Assembly (NCBI GenBank): GCA_963829235.1
Contig: CAWHIF010000008.1
Location: 243,981-307,980 of the forward strand
From: Bog-756 sp963829235
GTDB lineage: Bacteria; Actinomycetota; Acidimicrobiia; Acidimicrobiales; RAAP-2
DNA: 64,000 bases
Direction of reading: 5' to 3'
Both the position numbers and the translations under genes were made by a program. A model generated the notes under the pieces. That model saw only the letters and a list, made by a program, of their open reading frames with translations, was not told the DNA's origin and ran no database searches. Shown piece by piece: positions 1 through 8,636 of the stretch. Each line of letters opens with the position of its first letter. Positions within the stretch are counted from its first letter, which is position 1.

Positions 1-618
1 GGTTTCGCCCGGATCGACGGCCGGTCGGTCGGCATCGTCGGGAACCAACCTCAGATGCTGGCCGGCGTACTCAACATCGATGCATCGGAGAAGGGTGCCC
101 GGTTCGTGCGCACCTGCGACGCGTTCAACGTCCCCCTGATCACGTTCGTCGACGTCCCCGGGTTCATGCCCGGCACCGACCAGGAGTACGGGGGCATCAT
201 CCGGCACGGGGCCAAGCTGCTCTACGCCTACTGCGAGTCGACCGTCCCCCGGGTGCAGATCATCACCCGCAAGGCCTACGGCGGCGCCTACGTGGTGATG
301 AACTCGAAGTCCATCGGGGCGGACCTGGCCTATGCCTGGCCGTCGGCCGAGCTGGCTGTGATGGGCCCGGAAGGCGCCGTCGAGATCGTCTACCGCCGGG
401 ACCTGGCCGAAGCCGTCGATCCAGTCGGCCGGCGCAAGGAGCTGGTGGAGGAGTACACCGAGCGGTACGCCAACCCCTACGCCGCCGCCGAGCGCGGCTA
501 TGTCGACGACGTCATCGACCCGACCGAGACACGGCGGGTGCTGGTCCGGAGCCTGGCCCTGTTGGTGTCGAAACGGGAGGAGCTTCCCAAGCGCAAGCAC
601 GGGAACATGCCGCTGTGA
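1..618 (+). CDS. pccB: Acyl-CoA (propionyl-CoA) carboxylase beta subunit, 3' part
   Basis: This is the carboxyltransferase subunit of a biotin-dependent acyl-CoA carboxylase, which moves CO2 from carboxybiotin to propionyl- or acetyl-CoA. The frame is open from base 1, so the N-terminal half lies outside the window. About 205 C-terminal residues are visible, with the family motifs DVPGFMPGTDQE, RKAYGGAYVVM and a terminal KRKHGNMPL. The stop overlaps the start of the epsilon subunit (GTGA), which shows translational coupling. Propionyl-CoA is the likely main substrate, given the ethylmalonyl/methylmalonyl chemistry next door, but acetyl-CoA cannot be excluded from sequence alone. Confidence 0.93.
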   Translation, partial: GFARIDGRSVGIVGNQPQMLAGVLNIDASEKGARFVRTCDAFNVPLITFVDVPGFMPGTDQEYGGIIRHGAKLLYAYCESTVPRVQIITRKAYGGAYVVMNSKSIGADLAYAWPSAELAVMGPEGAVEIVYRRDLAEAVDPVGRRKELVEEYTERYANPYAAAERGYVDDVIDPTETRRVLVRSLALLVSKREELPKRKHGNMPL

Positions 619-848
619 CCGTCGTGAGCCGTAGCGACGAAGCGGGGGTCACCGCCGCTCCCGGCATCGCCGTCCGGCCCGAGGTGGATCCGGTGGTGTT
701 GGCCGTCCTGGCTGCGGCCGCCGATCAGGCCTGGCCCCGCCGGCACCTGGTGGCGCCGGCGGAACCGGAGAAACCGCCGGCCTGGCGGTTCAGCGGTCGG
801 TGGTGGTCGAGACCGCCCTCGGCCCGCCGCCAACGCCCATGGGCCTGA
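615..848 (+). CDS. accE: Acyl-CoA carboxylase epsilon subunit
   Basis: This small protein (77 aa, GTG start) stabilises the alpha-beta acyl-CoA carboxylase complex in actinobacteria. The diagnostic features are its size, its position directly after the beta subunit with a 4-nt overlap, an N-terminal stretch with hydrophobic VVLAVLAAA around residues 27-35, and the C-terminal signature PPAWRFSGRWW. Epsilon subunits are essentially an actinobacterial feature. The remainder of the protein is low complexity. The call rests on the C-terminal motif plus context; no catalytic role is expected. Confidence 0.82.
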   Translation: MTVVSRSDEAGVTAAPGIAVRPEVDPVVLAVLAAAADQAWPRRHLVAPAEPEKPPAWRFSGRWWSRPPSARRQRPWA

Positions 849-861
849 GGGCGCGAGGCGT

Positions 862-2922
862 TCAGGCGACGAGACTGTCCCGGTACCCCTCGGCCAGTCG
901 GAGCATGTCGTCCATCATCGGCCCGAGCTCGAAATCCTTGGGCGTGTAGACCCGGGCCACCCCCTTGCCCAGGAGGATCTCCGCATCCTCGGGGGGGATG
1001 ATCCCGCCCACCACGACCGGCGCCTCCACCCCGGCCGCCCTCAGCCGGTCGACCACTTCGGGAACCAGCTCGAGATGGCTCCCCGAGAGGATGGAGATGC
1101 CGACCACGTCCACGTCCTCGTCCCGGGCGGCGGCCGCGATCTCTGCCGGCGACAGCCGGATGCCCTGATAGACGACCTCGAAGCCGGCGTCCCGGGCGGC
1201 CACCGCGATCTGCTCGGCCCCGTTGGAGTGACCGTCGAGTCCCGGCTTGGCCACCAGCAGCCGGGGCGGGCCGCCGGCGCGTACGGCCATGGCCCGGGAG
1301 CGCTCACGCACCGCCCGGAACTCGACACCTCGATGTCCGACCCCGCCGCCCACGCCGGTCGGGGCCCGGTACTCGCCGAACACCTCGCGCAGCGCACGGG
1401 CCCATTCGCCGGTGGTGCCGCCGGCATGGGCCAGGGCGATGGTGGCCGGCATGATGTTGTCGGAGCCCTGGGCCGCCCGCTTCAGCTCGTCGAGGGCCCG
1501 CTGCACCGGAGCCGCGCTCCGGCTCGATCGCCATGCCTCCACGTCGGCCCGCAGCTCGGACTCGACCGCCGGGTCGACTCTCAGGATCGAGCCGCCGCCG
1601 GGATGGCCGTCGGCCCCCGACCCGGTGCTCTCGGGCTCGAGGGGCGATTCGGCCGTCTCGGTGAAGCAATTGACCCCGACCACCTGCAGATCGCCGGTCT
1701 CGATGCGCCGGATCCGCTCCGCCTGGCTCCCGACCAGACGTGCCTTCAGCTCGTCGATGGCCTCGAACGCCCCTCCGAGCCCGAGCACGTTCTCGAGCTC
1801 GACCCACGAGGACTCGGCCACCTCGGCCGTCTTCTTCTCGATGACCACCGAACCGTCGAAGATGTCCCCGTATTCGAGGAGATCCGACTCGAAGGCGAGG
1901 ATCTGCTGGATGCGGAGTGACCACTGTTGGTCCCAGGGGCGAGGCAGCCCGAGGGCCTCGTTCCACGCCGGAAGCTGGAGGGCCCGGGCCCGGGCCCGCT
2001 TGGACAGGGTCACCCCCAGGGACTCGAGGACGATGCGGGGCACGTTGTTCTCGGGCTGGGCCTCGGTCAGCCCGAGCGAGTTCACCTGCACGCCGTAGCG
2101 AAACCTCCTGAGCTTGGGATCGGTGACCCCGTACCGCTCCGTGCACACCCGCTCCCACAGACCGGTGAAGGCCCGCATCTTGCAGGTCTCCTCCACGAAG
2201 CGGACCCCGGCGTTGACGAAAAAGGAGATGCGGCCGACCACGGAGGGGAACTCCTCGTCGGGGATCTGCCCGGAGTCGCGGACCGCGTCGAGGACCCCGA
2301 TGGCGGTGGCCAGCGCGTAGGCGACCTCCTGGGACGGGGTGGCCCCGGCCTCTTGGAGGTGATAGCTGCAGACGTTGATCGGGTTCCACTTGGGAACGTG
2401 ACGCACCGTGTAGGCGATGGTGTCGACGGTCAGTCGCAGGCTGGGCAGCGGGGGGAAGATGTAGGTCCCCCGGGACAGGTATTCCTTGACGATGTCGTTC
2501 TGGGTGGTTCCCGACAGCACGGCCGGGTCCACGCCGTGGTCCTCGGCGTTGGCGATATAGAGGCCGAGCAGCCAGGCCGCGGTGGCGTTGATGGTCATCG
2601 ACGTGTTCATCGAGTCGACGGGGATCCCGTCCAACAGCTGGGCCATGTGCCCGAGGTGGGCGACGGGGACACCGACCTTGCCCACTTCGCCCGTGGCCTG
2701 CGGAGCGTCGGGGTCGTAGCCGATCTGGGTGGGGAGGTCGAACGCGATCGAGAGCCCCGTCTGGCCCTTGGCCAGATTGGTCCGGTAGAGCTCGTTCGAC
2801 GCCTTGGCCGTCGAATGGCCCGAGTAGGTGCGCATCACCCACGGATGGTCCCGTGGGGCGGTCGAGGTCGACGGCTCTCCGGTCAGGTCCGCCCGCCCTT
2901 CCTCTGGTTCCACGTCGCTCAT
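862..2922 (-). CDS. ecm: Ethylmalonyl-CoA mutase (MeaA/Ecm type, B12-dependent)
   Basis: This is a coenzyme-B12-dependent mutase of 686 aa. It is expected to convert (2R)-ethylmalonyl-CoA to (2S)-methylsuccinyl-CoA in the ethylmalonyl-CoA pathway. The catalytic barrel covers roughly residues 25-540, with AFDLPTQIGYDPD, MNTSMTINATAAWLL and WNPINVCSYHLQEAG. The C-terminal cobalamin domain (about 555-670) carries the DxHxxG motif as DGHSNG, then the GISILSGSH and VVVGGIIP segments. Mutase and B12 domains lie in one chain, and the overall pattern is closer to MeaA/Ecm than to the heteromeric methylmalonyl-CoA mutase. The neighbouring 3-hydroxyacyl-CoA dehydrogenase on the same strand and the carboxylase genes fit the pathway. 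A methylmalonyl-CoA mutase with unusual wording of these motifs is the alternative. Confidence 0.85.
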   Translation of the reverse strand: MSDVEPEEGRADLTGEPSTSTAPRDHPWVMRTYSGHSTAKASNELYRTNLAKGQTGLSIAFDLPTQIGYDPDAPQATGEVGKVGVPVAHLGHMAQLLDGIPVDSMNTSMTINATAAWLLGLYIANAEDHGVDPAVLSGTTQNDIVKEYLSRGTYIFPPLPSLRLTVDTIAYTVRHVPKWNPINVCSYHLQEAGATPSQEVAYALATAIGVLDAVRDSGQIPDEEFPSVVGRISFFVNAGVRFVEETCKMRAFTGLWERVCTERYGVTDPKLRRFRYGVQVNSLGLTEAQPENNVPRIVLESLGVTLSKRARARALQLPAWNEALGLPRPWDQQWSLRIQQILAFESDLLEYGDIFDGSVVIEKKTAEVAESSWVELENVLGLGGAFEAIDELKARLVGSQAERIRRIETGDLQVVGVNCFTETAESPLEPESTGSGADGHPGGGSILRVDPAVESELRADVEAWRSSRSAAPVQRALDELKRAAQGSDNIMPATIALAHAGGTTGEWARALREVFGEYRAPTGVGGGVGHRGVEFRAVRERSRAMAVRAGGPPRLLVAKPGLDGHSNGAEQIAVAARDAGFEVVYQGIRLSPAEIAAAARDEDVDVVGISILSGSHLELVPEVVDRLRAAGVEAPVVVGGIIPPEDAEILLGKGVARVYTPKDFELGPMMDDMLRLAEGYRDSLVA

Positions 2923-2963
2923 CTCCCCATTGTTGCCCCGGATCGCCGTCCGGAAAAATGCAC

Positions 2964-2978
2964 TAGAACACGCTCTCG
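2964..2978. promoter_or_regulatory. Possible TetR-family operator upstream of ecm
   Basis: The imperfect palindrome TAGAACACGCTCTCG lies 42 nt before the ecm start. It differs at two positions from TAGAACNNGTTCTA, the kind of box bound by KstR/FadR-like TetR repressors of acyl-CoA metabolism in actinobacteria. Only one copy is seen and no regulator gene is nearby, so this is a suggestion. Confidence 0.3.
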
Positions 2979-3006
2979 TTTGGGCCGGCCGCCCAGGCGA
3001 TCCAGG

Positions 3007-3861
3007 CTACTTCCGATAGTCGAGGAAGCCCTGGCCCGACTTCCGACCCAGCTGCTCGGCGGCCACCATCCGGCGCAAGAGGGGCATCGCCGCATAGTTC
3101 GGGTCGCGGAATTCGTCGTACAGGGCGTCCAGGATGGCCAACGAGGTGTCGAGTCCGACCAGGTCCAGCAGGGCGAACGGGCCCATCGGAAACCCGCACC
3201 CTCCCTTCATGGCCGTGTCGATGTCGGCGATCGATGCCACCCCTTGCTCATAGAGCCGCACCGCGTTGTTGAGGTAGGGGAAGAGCAGGGCGTTGACGAT
3301 GAAGCCGGCCTGGTCCTTGACCTCGACCGGGGTCTTTCCGCAAGCCTCGGCGAACTGCCGGGCCGAAGCCAGGGTCTCGTCCGATGCGGTCAGCGGCCGC
3401 ACCAGCTCCACCAGGGCCATCATCGGAGCCGGGTTGAAGAAGTGGACGCCGCAGACCTTGTCGGGCCGGCCCGTCTGCATGGCCAGCTCGATCACCGGGA
3501 GCGTGGAGGTGTTGGTGGCCAGGATCGTGCTGTCGGAGGTGATCCGGTCCAGCTCGTTGAAGAGCTCCTTCTTGACGGCCAGATCCTCGACCACCGACTC
3601 GATGACCAGATCGGCGTCACGGAGGGCGGCCAGATCGGAGGTGCCCGTCACCCGCCCGAGCGCGTCGTCGCGGTCGCCCGCGGTCAACTTGCCCTTGTCG
3701 ACCTGGCGGTTGAGCGATTTCTCGAGCGCCGCGATGGTGGCATCGGCCGTCGATTGGCTGCGCGACCGGAGCACGACCTCGAACCCGTTGACGGCAGCCG
3801 TCTCGGCGATGCCCGATCCCATGATCCCCGAACCGACAATTCCCACGCTGGTTATGGACAT
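3007..3861 (-). CDS. hbd: 3-hydroxybutyryl-CoA / 3-hydroxyacyl-CoA dehydrogenase
   Basis: This NAD(P)-dependent dehydrogenase interconverts 3-hydroxyacyl-CoA and acetoacetyl-CoA and is about 284 aa. The Rossmann motif GSGIMGSGIAE lies at residues 9-19, and the catalytic histidine lies in VCGVHFFNPAPMM. A C-terminal dimerisation domain ends in GQGFLDYRK, the usual family end. I chose the start MSITSVGIVG because the longer open frame adds 42 low-complexity residues, and because a TAGCAT hexamer lies 8 nt upstream of this ATG. It is co-oriented with ecm 84 nt downstream and could supply 3-hydroxybutyryl-CoA for the ethylmalonyl-CoA route, or act in butyrate/PHB metabolism. Confidence 0.88.
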   Translation of the reverse strand: MSITSVGIVGSGIMGSGIAETAAVNGFEVVLRSRSQSTADATIAALEKSLNRQVDKGKLTAGDRDDALGRVTGTSDLAALRDADLVIESVVEDLAVKKELFNELDRITSDSTILATNTSTLPVIELAMQTGRPDKVCGVHFFNPAPMMALVELVRPLTASDETLASARQFAEACGKTPVEVKDQAGFIVNALLFPYLNNAVRLYEQGVASIADIDTAMKGGCGFPMGPFALLDLVGLDTSLAILDALYDEFRDPNYAAMPLLRRMVAAEQLGRKSGQGFLDYRK

Positions 3862-3869
3862 GGGGGAGG

Positions 3870-3875
3870 ATGCTA
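3870..3875 (-). promoter_or_regulatory. Leaderless -10 box for the hydroxyacyl-CoA dehydrogenase
   Basis: TAGCAT (minus strand) is separated by 8 nt from the ATG at 3861 and no ribosome binding site lies between. This fits transcription starting at or next to the start codon. Confidence 0.5.
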
Positions 3876-4036
3876 CTGCTGTGGCCGCGGCGCGTTCCCC
3901 CGGCACGGGAATCCTCCCGGATCCGCCGTCCCCGACCCCCGAGGTGTGCGATGCCGTGGGGCCGACGCCGGACAGGGAGTGGGCCACCCGGCCGTCGAGG
4001 GCCGCGACCGGTTCGCGGCACTCCGATCCCGACCTC

Positions 4037-4042
4037 TACAGT
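4037..4042 (+). promoter_or_regulatory. Leaderless -10 box for the S51-family gene
   Basis: TACAGT is followed after 7 nt by the ATG at 4050, with no purine-rich ribosome binding site between them. It decides the start at 4050 against the longer upstream frame. Confidence 0.5.
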
Positions 4043-4049
4043 TGCACCA

Positions 4050-4742
4050 ATGGACGACACCCGAGGGATCCTGGCTCTGGTCGGCGGCGGCGAATGGCGC
4101 ACCGGGTGTTCGTTCGACGCCGAGTTCCTGGCCGCCTCCGGATCGGACGAGGTGCTGGTGCTTCCCACCGCTGCGGCCTACGAGCATCCCGAACGTCTGG
4201 TGGTGGAGGCCGGCGAGTGGTTCGCGCCGCTCGGGGGCCGGGTCGAGGGGTTGATGGTCCTGTCCCGGGCCGACGCCGAAGACAGCGGCGCGGCCGCGGT
4301 GATGAGGAGCGCCCGGTTGATCTACCTGAGCGGCAGCTCGCCTATGCATCTCCGGAGTGTGCTGAAGAACTCGAAGCTGTGGGAAGCACTCCTCCTGGCC
4401 TGGCGGGACGGTGCCGTCGTGGTCGGCTCTTCGGGGGCGGCGATGGCCCTCACCGACCCGATGGTCGACGCCCGGGGCGGCGGACTGACCATCGGGCTCG
4501 GCCTCCTGAGCGGCCTGGCGGTGGTTCCCCACTTCGGCGACGCCCATGAGGACGAGCACGGTGAGAAACTCCACCGGTCGGTCCAGCTGGCGCCCGTCGG
4601 CACACCGGTGGCGGGCATCCCCGAACGGACCGCCCTGATCCGCGAACCGGGGGGGCGGTGGCGTTCCGCCGGGGTCGGTGAGGTGGCCGTCTTCCTCGAC
4701 GGTGCCCGGGCCGACGCGGGGCTGGGCGCGCTGCCGGCCTGA
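4050..4742 (+). CDS. Peptidase S51 / cyanophycinase-like, type 1 glutamine amidotransferase fold
   Basis: This protein of 230 aa has the fold shared by dipeptidase E, cyanophycinase and class I amidotransferases. It opens with ILALVGGGEW, typical of the group. The nucleophile elbow is VVGSSGAAMAL near residues 127-137, where the serine of GSSG corresponds to the catalytic Ser of S51 peptidases. HFGDAHEDEH (about 157-166) could supply the histidine. Substrate is unknown: cyanophycin, Asp-X dipeptides or a non-peptide amide are all possible. No cyanophycin synthetase is present in the window. It is convergent with the cyclophilin gene, and the two stops are 6 nt apart. Confidence 0.72.
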   Translation: MDDTRGILALVGGGEWRTGCSFDAEFLAASGSDEVLVLPTAAAYEHPERLVVEAGEWFAPLGGRVEGLMVLSRADAEDSGAAAVMRSARLIYLSGSSPMHLRSVLKNSKLWEALLLAWRDGAVVVGSSGAAMALTDPMVDARGGGLTIGLGLLSGLAVVPHFGDAHEDEHGEKLHRSVQLAPVGTPVAGIPERTALIREPGGRWRSAGVGEVAVFLDGARADAGLGALPA

Positions 4743-4748
4743 GACCCG

Positions 4749-5303
<555 letters not shown>

Positions 5304-5367
5304 GGCACCTTCTCCTCGGGTCGTGGGTGGGCTGGGGTGTTGTCGGCGCCGGGTGGTGCCGGCGGAT

Positions 5368-6186
5368 CTAGGACGAGGTGACGGTCACCGAGAGCATGCG
5401 GTGGATGACTTTGGGCGGCGTGCCGTCGTCGCTGGCATCGCCGTCGGCGTTGATCCGATCGACCACGTCCTGCCCGGATGTGACCTGCCCGAACAGCGCA
5501 TAGTCGGGTGGCAGCGACTCGCCCTCGCTGCCGGCCACGATGAAGAACTGGTTGCTCGACGTCCCGTTCGGTGCCGCCGACGTCTTCGCCATGGCCAGCG
5601 CTCCGAGCGGGTACTGGGGATTCGCGGTGGCCGGGACCTCGCCCTGCACGGTGTAGCCGACCCCGCCGGTGCCGGTGCCGGTGGGGTCTCCGGTCTGGTC
5701 CATGAAGGACGGGATGACCCGGTGGAAGGTGACGCAGTCGTAGTACTTCTGGTCCGCCAGGAAGACGAAGTCGTTGACCGCGTTCGGCGCCGTCTTGGCA
5801 TCGAGTGAGGCGGTGATCGTCCCGAGGTCGGTCTTGATGGTCGCCGTGTAGGTCTTGTCGGGGTCGATGGTCATCGGGGGCGGCGACTTCCATTGCGGGT
5901 TCGGCAACGTGGCCGTCGGGCTGGACGGGCACCCGGCGGCCTTCGAGACCTTGTCGGCCGTGGTCTGCGCCGCGGCCACGGGGACGGTCGACGTCGTGGT
6001 GGTGGTGGCGGTGGCCGCCTTCTTCCCCGGCTTGAAGATGGCGTAGGAGATCCCGAACACGACACCGGCCACGATGACGACGGTGATGGTCCGCCGGAGC
6101 GTCTGCTTGCGCTTCTGCTGTTTCTGCTGAGCGGCCAGGCGGGCCTGCCGACCGGCTTTCTGGCGCTGGCGCTTCTCGGTGGACAC
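5368..6186 (-). CDS. Membrane-anchored cyclophilin-type peptidyl-prolyl isomerase
   Basis: This 272-aa protein has a strongly basic N-terminus (residues 1-32, rich in K, R and Q) and a single membrane helix (about 33-50, TITVVIVAGVVFGISYAI). A Thr/Ala-rich linker follows, then a cyclophilin domain from about residue 100. The active-site region FHRVIPSFMDQTGDP and SSNQFFIVAG are present. The topology predicts a catalytic domain outside the membrane, acting as an extracytoplasmic folding factor. It begins with GTG and has a TACCCT box 8 nt upstream, which suggests a leaderless message. A pair of cysteines (Cys86 and Cys127) could form a disulfide outside the cell. Confidence 0.88.
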   Translation of the reverse strand: MSTEKRQRQKAGRQARLAAQQKQQKRKQTLRRTITVVIVAGVVFGISYAIFKPGKKAATATTTTTSTVPVAAAQTTADKVSKAAGCPSSPTATLPNPQWKSPPPMTIDPDKTYTATIKTDLGTITASLDAKTAPNAVNDFVFLADQKYYDCVTFHRVIPSFMDQTGDPTGTGTGGVGYTVQGEVPATANPQYPLGALAMAKTSAAPNGTSSNQFFIVAGSEGESLPPDYALFGQVTSGQDVVDRINADGDASDDGTPPKVIHRMLSVTVTSS

Positions 6187-6194
6187 GGGGGATC

Positions 6195-6200
6195 AGGGTA
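6195..6200 (-). promoter_or_regulatory. Leaderless -10 box for the membrane-anchored cyclophilin
   Basis: TACCCT on the minus strand lies 8 nt before the GTG start at 6186. No ribosome binding site is seen between them. Confidence 0.45.
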
Positions 6201-6266
6201 GTCGCTCCGACGCCCACCAAAGGTGTCGCCTGTGTTTGCCCCGACGGAGGTCCGCGGCCGTCCCTG

Positions 6267-6272
6267 TAGCCT
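6267..6272 (+). promoter_or_regulatory. Leaderless -10 box for lysC
   Basis: TAGCCT is followed by 8 nt and the ATG at 6281. The stretch TAGCCTTGGGCCC just before the ATG recurs upstream of glmS at 60496. Confidence 0.5.
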
Positions 6273-6280
6273 TGGGCCCC

Positions 6281-7492
6281 ATGTCGCTGGTGGTACAGAA
6301 GTTCGGTGGGACCTCGGTTGCGGACGCCGAACGCATCCGCGCCGTCGCCGATCACGTCGCCCGGACCCGGCGTTCGGGTGACGATGTGGTGGTGGTGGTC
6401 AGCGCCATGGGTCACACCACGGACCAGCTGATCAGGCTGGCTTCCGACGTCAGTACCGTGCAGCCGATGCGCGAGGTGGACATGCTGCTGAGCTCCGGGG
6501 AGCGCATCTCGATGTCCCTGTTGTGCATGGCCTTGGCCGGCTTGGGGGTGGAAGCCACGTCGTTCACCGGCAGCCAGGCCGGCATCATCACCGATGCCGT
6601 CCACACCCGGGCGAAGATCGTCGATGTCAGAGCGGACCGGCTCCGGGCCACCCTCGACGGTGGCGGTGTCCCGGTCGTCGCCGGCTTCCAGGGCATGTCG
6701 GTCGAACGGGATGTGACCACCCTCGGTCGCGGTGGCTCGGACACCACGGCCGTGGCGCTGGCCGCCGCCCTGTCGGCCGACGTGTGCGAGATCTATACCG
6801 ATGTGTCCGGCGTGTTCAGCACCGATCCCCGCATCGAGCCCGAGGCCCGAAAGCTGGGCCGGGTCAGCTACGAGGAGATGCTGGAGATCGCCGCCACCGG
6901 GGGCCGGGTGCTCAATCTGCGCTCGGTGGAGTTCGCCCGCAACCACGGTGTGGTGCTCCATGTACGTTCGAGCTTCACGTGGGAGCCCGGGACCTGGGTT
7001 GTCGAGGAGGATGAAACCATGGAGCAGGCAATCGTCACCGCCGTCACCCATGACGTGACCGAGGCCAAGGTGACGGTCATCGGCGTGCCCGACCGTCCGG
7101 GTCTGGCCGCCCGGCTGTTCAGGGGCCTGGCCGACCGCCACGTGAACGTGGACATGATCGTGCAGAACACCTCGTTGCACGGGACGACCGACATCTCGTT
7201 CACCGTTCCCGGCTACGACCTGGCCGTGAGCACCGAGGTCTGCGAGGAGCTCGTCCCCGAGCTCGGGGCAACCGGCGTCACCAGCGACTCAGACGTGGCC
7301 CGGGTGTCGCTGGTGGGGGCCGGGATGAAGACCCATCCCGGGGTGACGGCCCTCACCTTCGAGACCCTCGCCTCCGCCGGGATCAACATCGAGATGATCT
7401 CCACGTCGTCGATCCGGATCTCGTGCATGATCCGGGCCGATTCCGCCGAGGAGGCGGTCCGGGCCCTGCACGCTGCGTTCGAGCTGGCCTGA
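6281..7492 (+). CDS. lysC: Aspartate kinase
   Basis: This enzyme phosphorylates L-aspartate, the first step towards lysine, threonine, methionine and diaminopimelate. The 403-aa protein starts VVQKFGGTSVAD, the nucleotide-binding signature. Its kinase domain (about 1-245) includes TLGRGGSDTTAVALAAAL, and two ACT domains follow (about 265-400), which bind amino-acid effectors. Length and domain order match the lysine/threonine-regulated actinobacterial LysC, where an internal start can also give a separate ACT-only beta subunit. The ATG at 6281 was chosen because the sequence upstream is not family-like and a TAGCCT box lies just before it. asd follows on the same strand. Confidence 0.95.
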   Translation: MSLVVQKFGGTSVADAERIRAVADHVARTRRSGDDVVVVVSAMGHTTDQLIRLASDVSTVQPMREVDMLLSSGERISMSLLCMALAGLGVEATSFTGSQAGIITDAVHTRAKIVDVRADRLRATLDGGGVPVVAGFQGMSVERDVTTLGRGGSDTTAVALAAALSADVCEIYTDVSGVFSTDPRIEPEARKLGRVSYEEMLEIAATGGRVLNLRSVEFARNHGVVLHVRSSFTWEPGTWVVEEDETMEQAIVTAVTHDVTEAKVTVIGVPDRPGLAARLFRGLADRHVNVDMIVQNTSLHGTTDISFTVPGYDLAVSTEVCEELVPELGATGVTSDSDVARVSLVGAGMKTHPGVTALTFETLASAGINIEMISTSSIRISCMIRADSAEEAVRALHAAFELA

Positions 7493-7500
7493 CCGTCAGA

Positions 7501-7520
7501 CCGCTCCGGCGTCGGAGCGG
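7501..7520 (+). terminator. Hairpin between lysC and asd
   Basis: A perfect 7-bp stem (CCGCTCC/GGAGCGG) with a 6-nt loop lies 8 nt after the lysC stop. There is no clear T-run, so termination is possible but unproven. Confidence 0.4.
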
Positions 7521-7549
7521 CGTTGTCAGACGGCGCGGCGCCGGGCCCG

Positions 7550-7555
7550 TAGAAT
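7550..7555 (+). promoter_or_regulatory. Leaderless -10 box for asd
   Basis: TAGAAT precedes the ATG at 7563 by 7 nt. This favours 7563 over the in-frame ATG at 7554, which would overlap the box. Confidence 0.5.
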
Positions 7556-7562
7556 GAGAGCC

Positions 7563-8594
7563 ATGCGTGTGGCGGTCGTCGGAGCGACGGGTCAGGTCGG
7601 AACCGTGATGCTGGCCATCCTCGACGAGCGGGGGTTTCCGCTCGACGACCTCAGGCTGTTCGCCTCGTCCCGGTCGGCCGGACGGCGGATTCCCTTCCGG
7701 GGCCGCGACGTCGTGGTCGAGGACGCGGCCACGGCCGACGTGGACGGTCTGGATCTCGCCCTGTTCTCCATCGGGGCCTCGGCTTCTGCGCAGCTGGCCC
7801 CGAGGTTCGTGTCCGGGGGCGCCGTCGTCATCGACAATTCGTCGGCCTGGCGGATGGATCCGGAGGTGCCGCTGGTGGTACCCGAGGTCAATGCGGCCGC
7901 GCTGGCGTCGATCCGGAAGGGCATCGTGGCCAACCCGAACTGCACGACCATGGTGGCCATGCCCGTTCTCAAGCCCCTCCACGACGCAGCCGGTCTGGAA
8001 CGGATCATCGTGGCCACCTACCAGGCGGTCTCCGGCGCCGGCCTGGCCGGGGTGGCGGAGCTCGAGGAGCAGCTGATCAAGTCCGTGGAAGGTGCGGCCG
8101 CCCTCACCTTCGACGGTGGTGCGGTGGGCTTCCCCGCCGCCGAGGTCTTCCCCGACGTCATCGCCCACAACGTGATCCCCATGGCCGGCCACCTGGTCGA
8201 AGACGGCTCGAACGAGTCCAGCGAGGAGCAGAAATTCGGCAACGAGAGCCGGAAGATCCTTGACATCCCCGATCTGGTGGTCACCTGCACCTGTGTCCGG
8301 GTGCCGGTGTTCACGGGCCACTCACACGCCGTCGTGGCCGAGTTCGCCCGCGACCTGAGCCCCGCCGAGGCGACCGCGCTGCTCACCGGGGCACCGGGCG
8401 TCGAGCTGGCCGAGGTGCCAACGCCTCTGCACGCCGCCGGGAGGGACGCCACCTTGGTGGGCCGGATCCGGCGGGCCGACGGTATGGACAACCGGTTGGC
8501 TCTTTTCATCAGCGGCGACAACCTGCGCAAGGGGGCCGCCCTCAATGCCGTCCAGATCTCCGAGGAGCTGGTCTCACGGGGCATCGTGGGGTGA
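7563..8594 (+). CDS. asd: Aspartate-semialdehyde dehydrogenase
   Basis: This enzyme reduces aspartyl-4-phosphate to aspartate semialdehyde with NADPH, directly after aspartate kinase. The 343-aa protein begins MRVAVVGATGQVGTVM (nucleotide-binding GATGxVG). The catalytic cysteine lies in NPNCTTMVA (about residue 128). A conserved segment TYQAVSGAG and the C-terminal GDNLRKGAALNAVQI are typical of the family. The lysC-asd order is common in actinobacteria. The hairpin and TAGAAT box between the genes suggest asd can be transcribed on its own. Confidence 0.95.
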   Translation: MRVAVVGATGQVGTVMLAILDERGFPLDDLRLFASSRSAGRRIPFRGRDVVVEDAATADVDGLDLALFSIGASASAQLAPRFVSGGAVVIDNSSAWRMDPEVPLVVPEVNAAALASIRKGIVANPNCTTMVAMPVLKPLHDAAGLERIIVATYQAVSGAGLAGVAELEEQLIKSVEGAAALTFDGGAVGFPAAEVFPDVIAHNVIPMAGHLVEDGSNESSEEQKFGNESRKILDIPDLVVTCTCVRVPVFTGHSHAVVAEFARDLSPAEATALLTGAPGVELAEVPTPLHAAGRDATLVGRIRRADGMDNRLALFISGDNLRKGAALNAVQISEELVSRGIVG

Positions 8595-8636
8595 GCCGGG
8601 CCGCCAAGCCGGTCTGATCGAAACCGGGCCGCCGCC

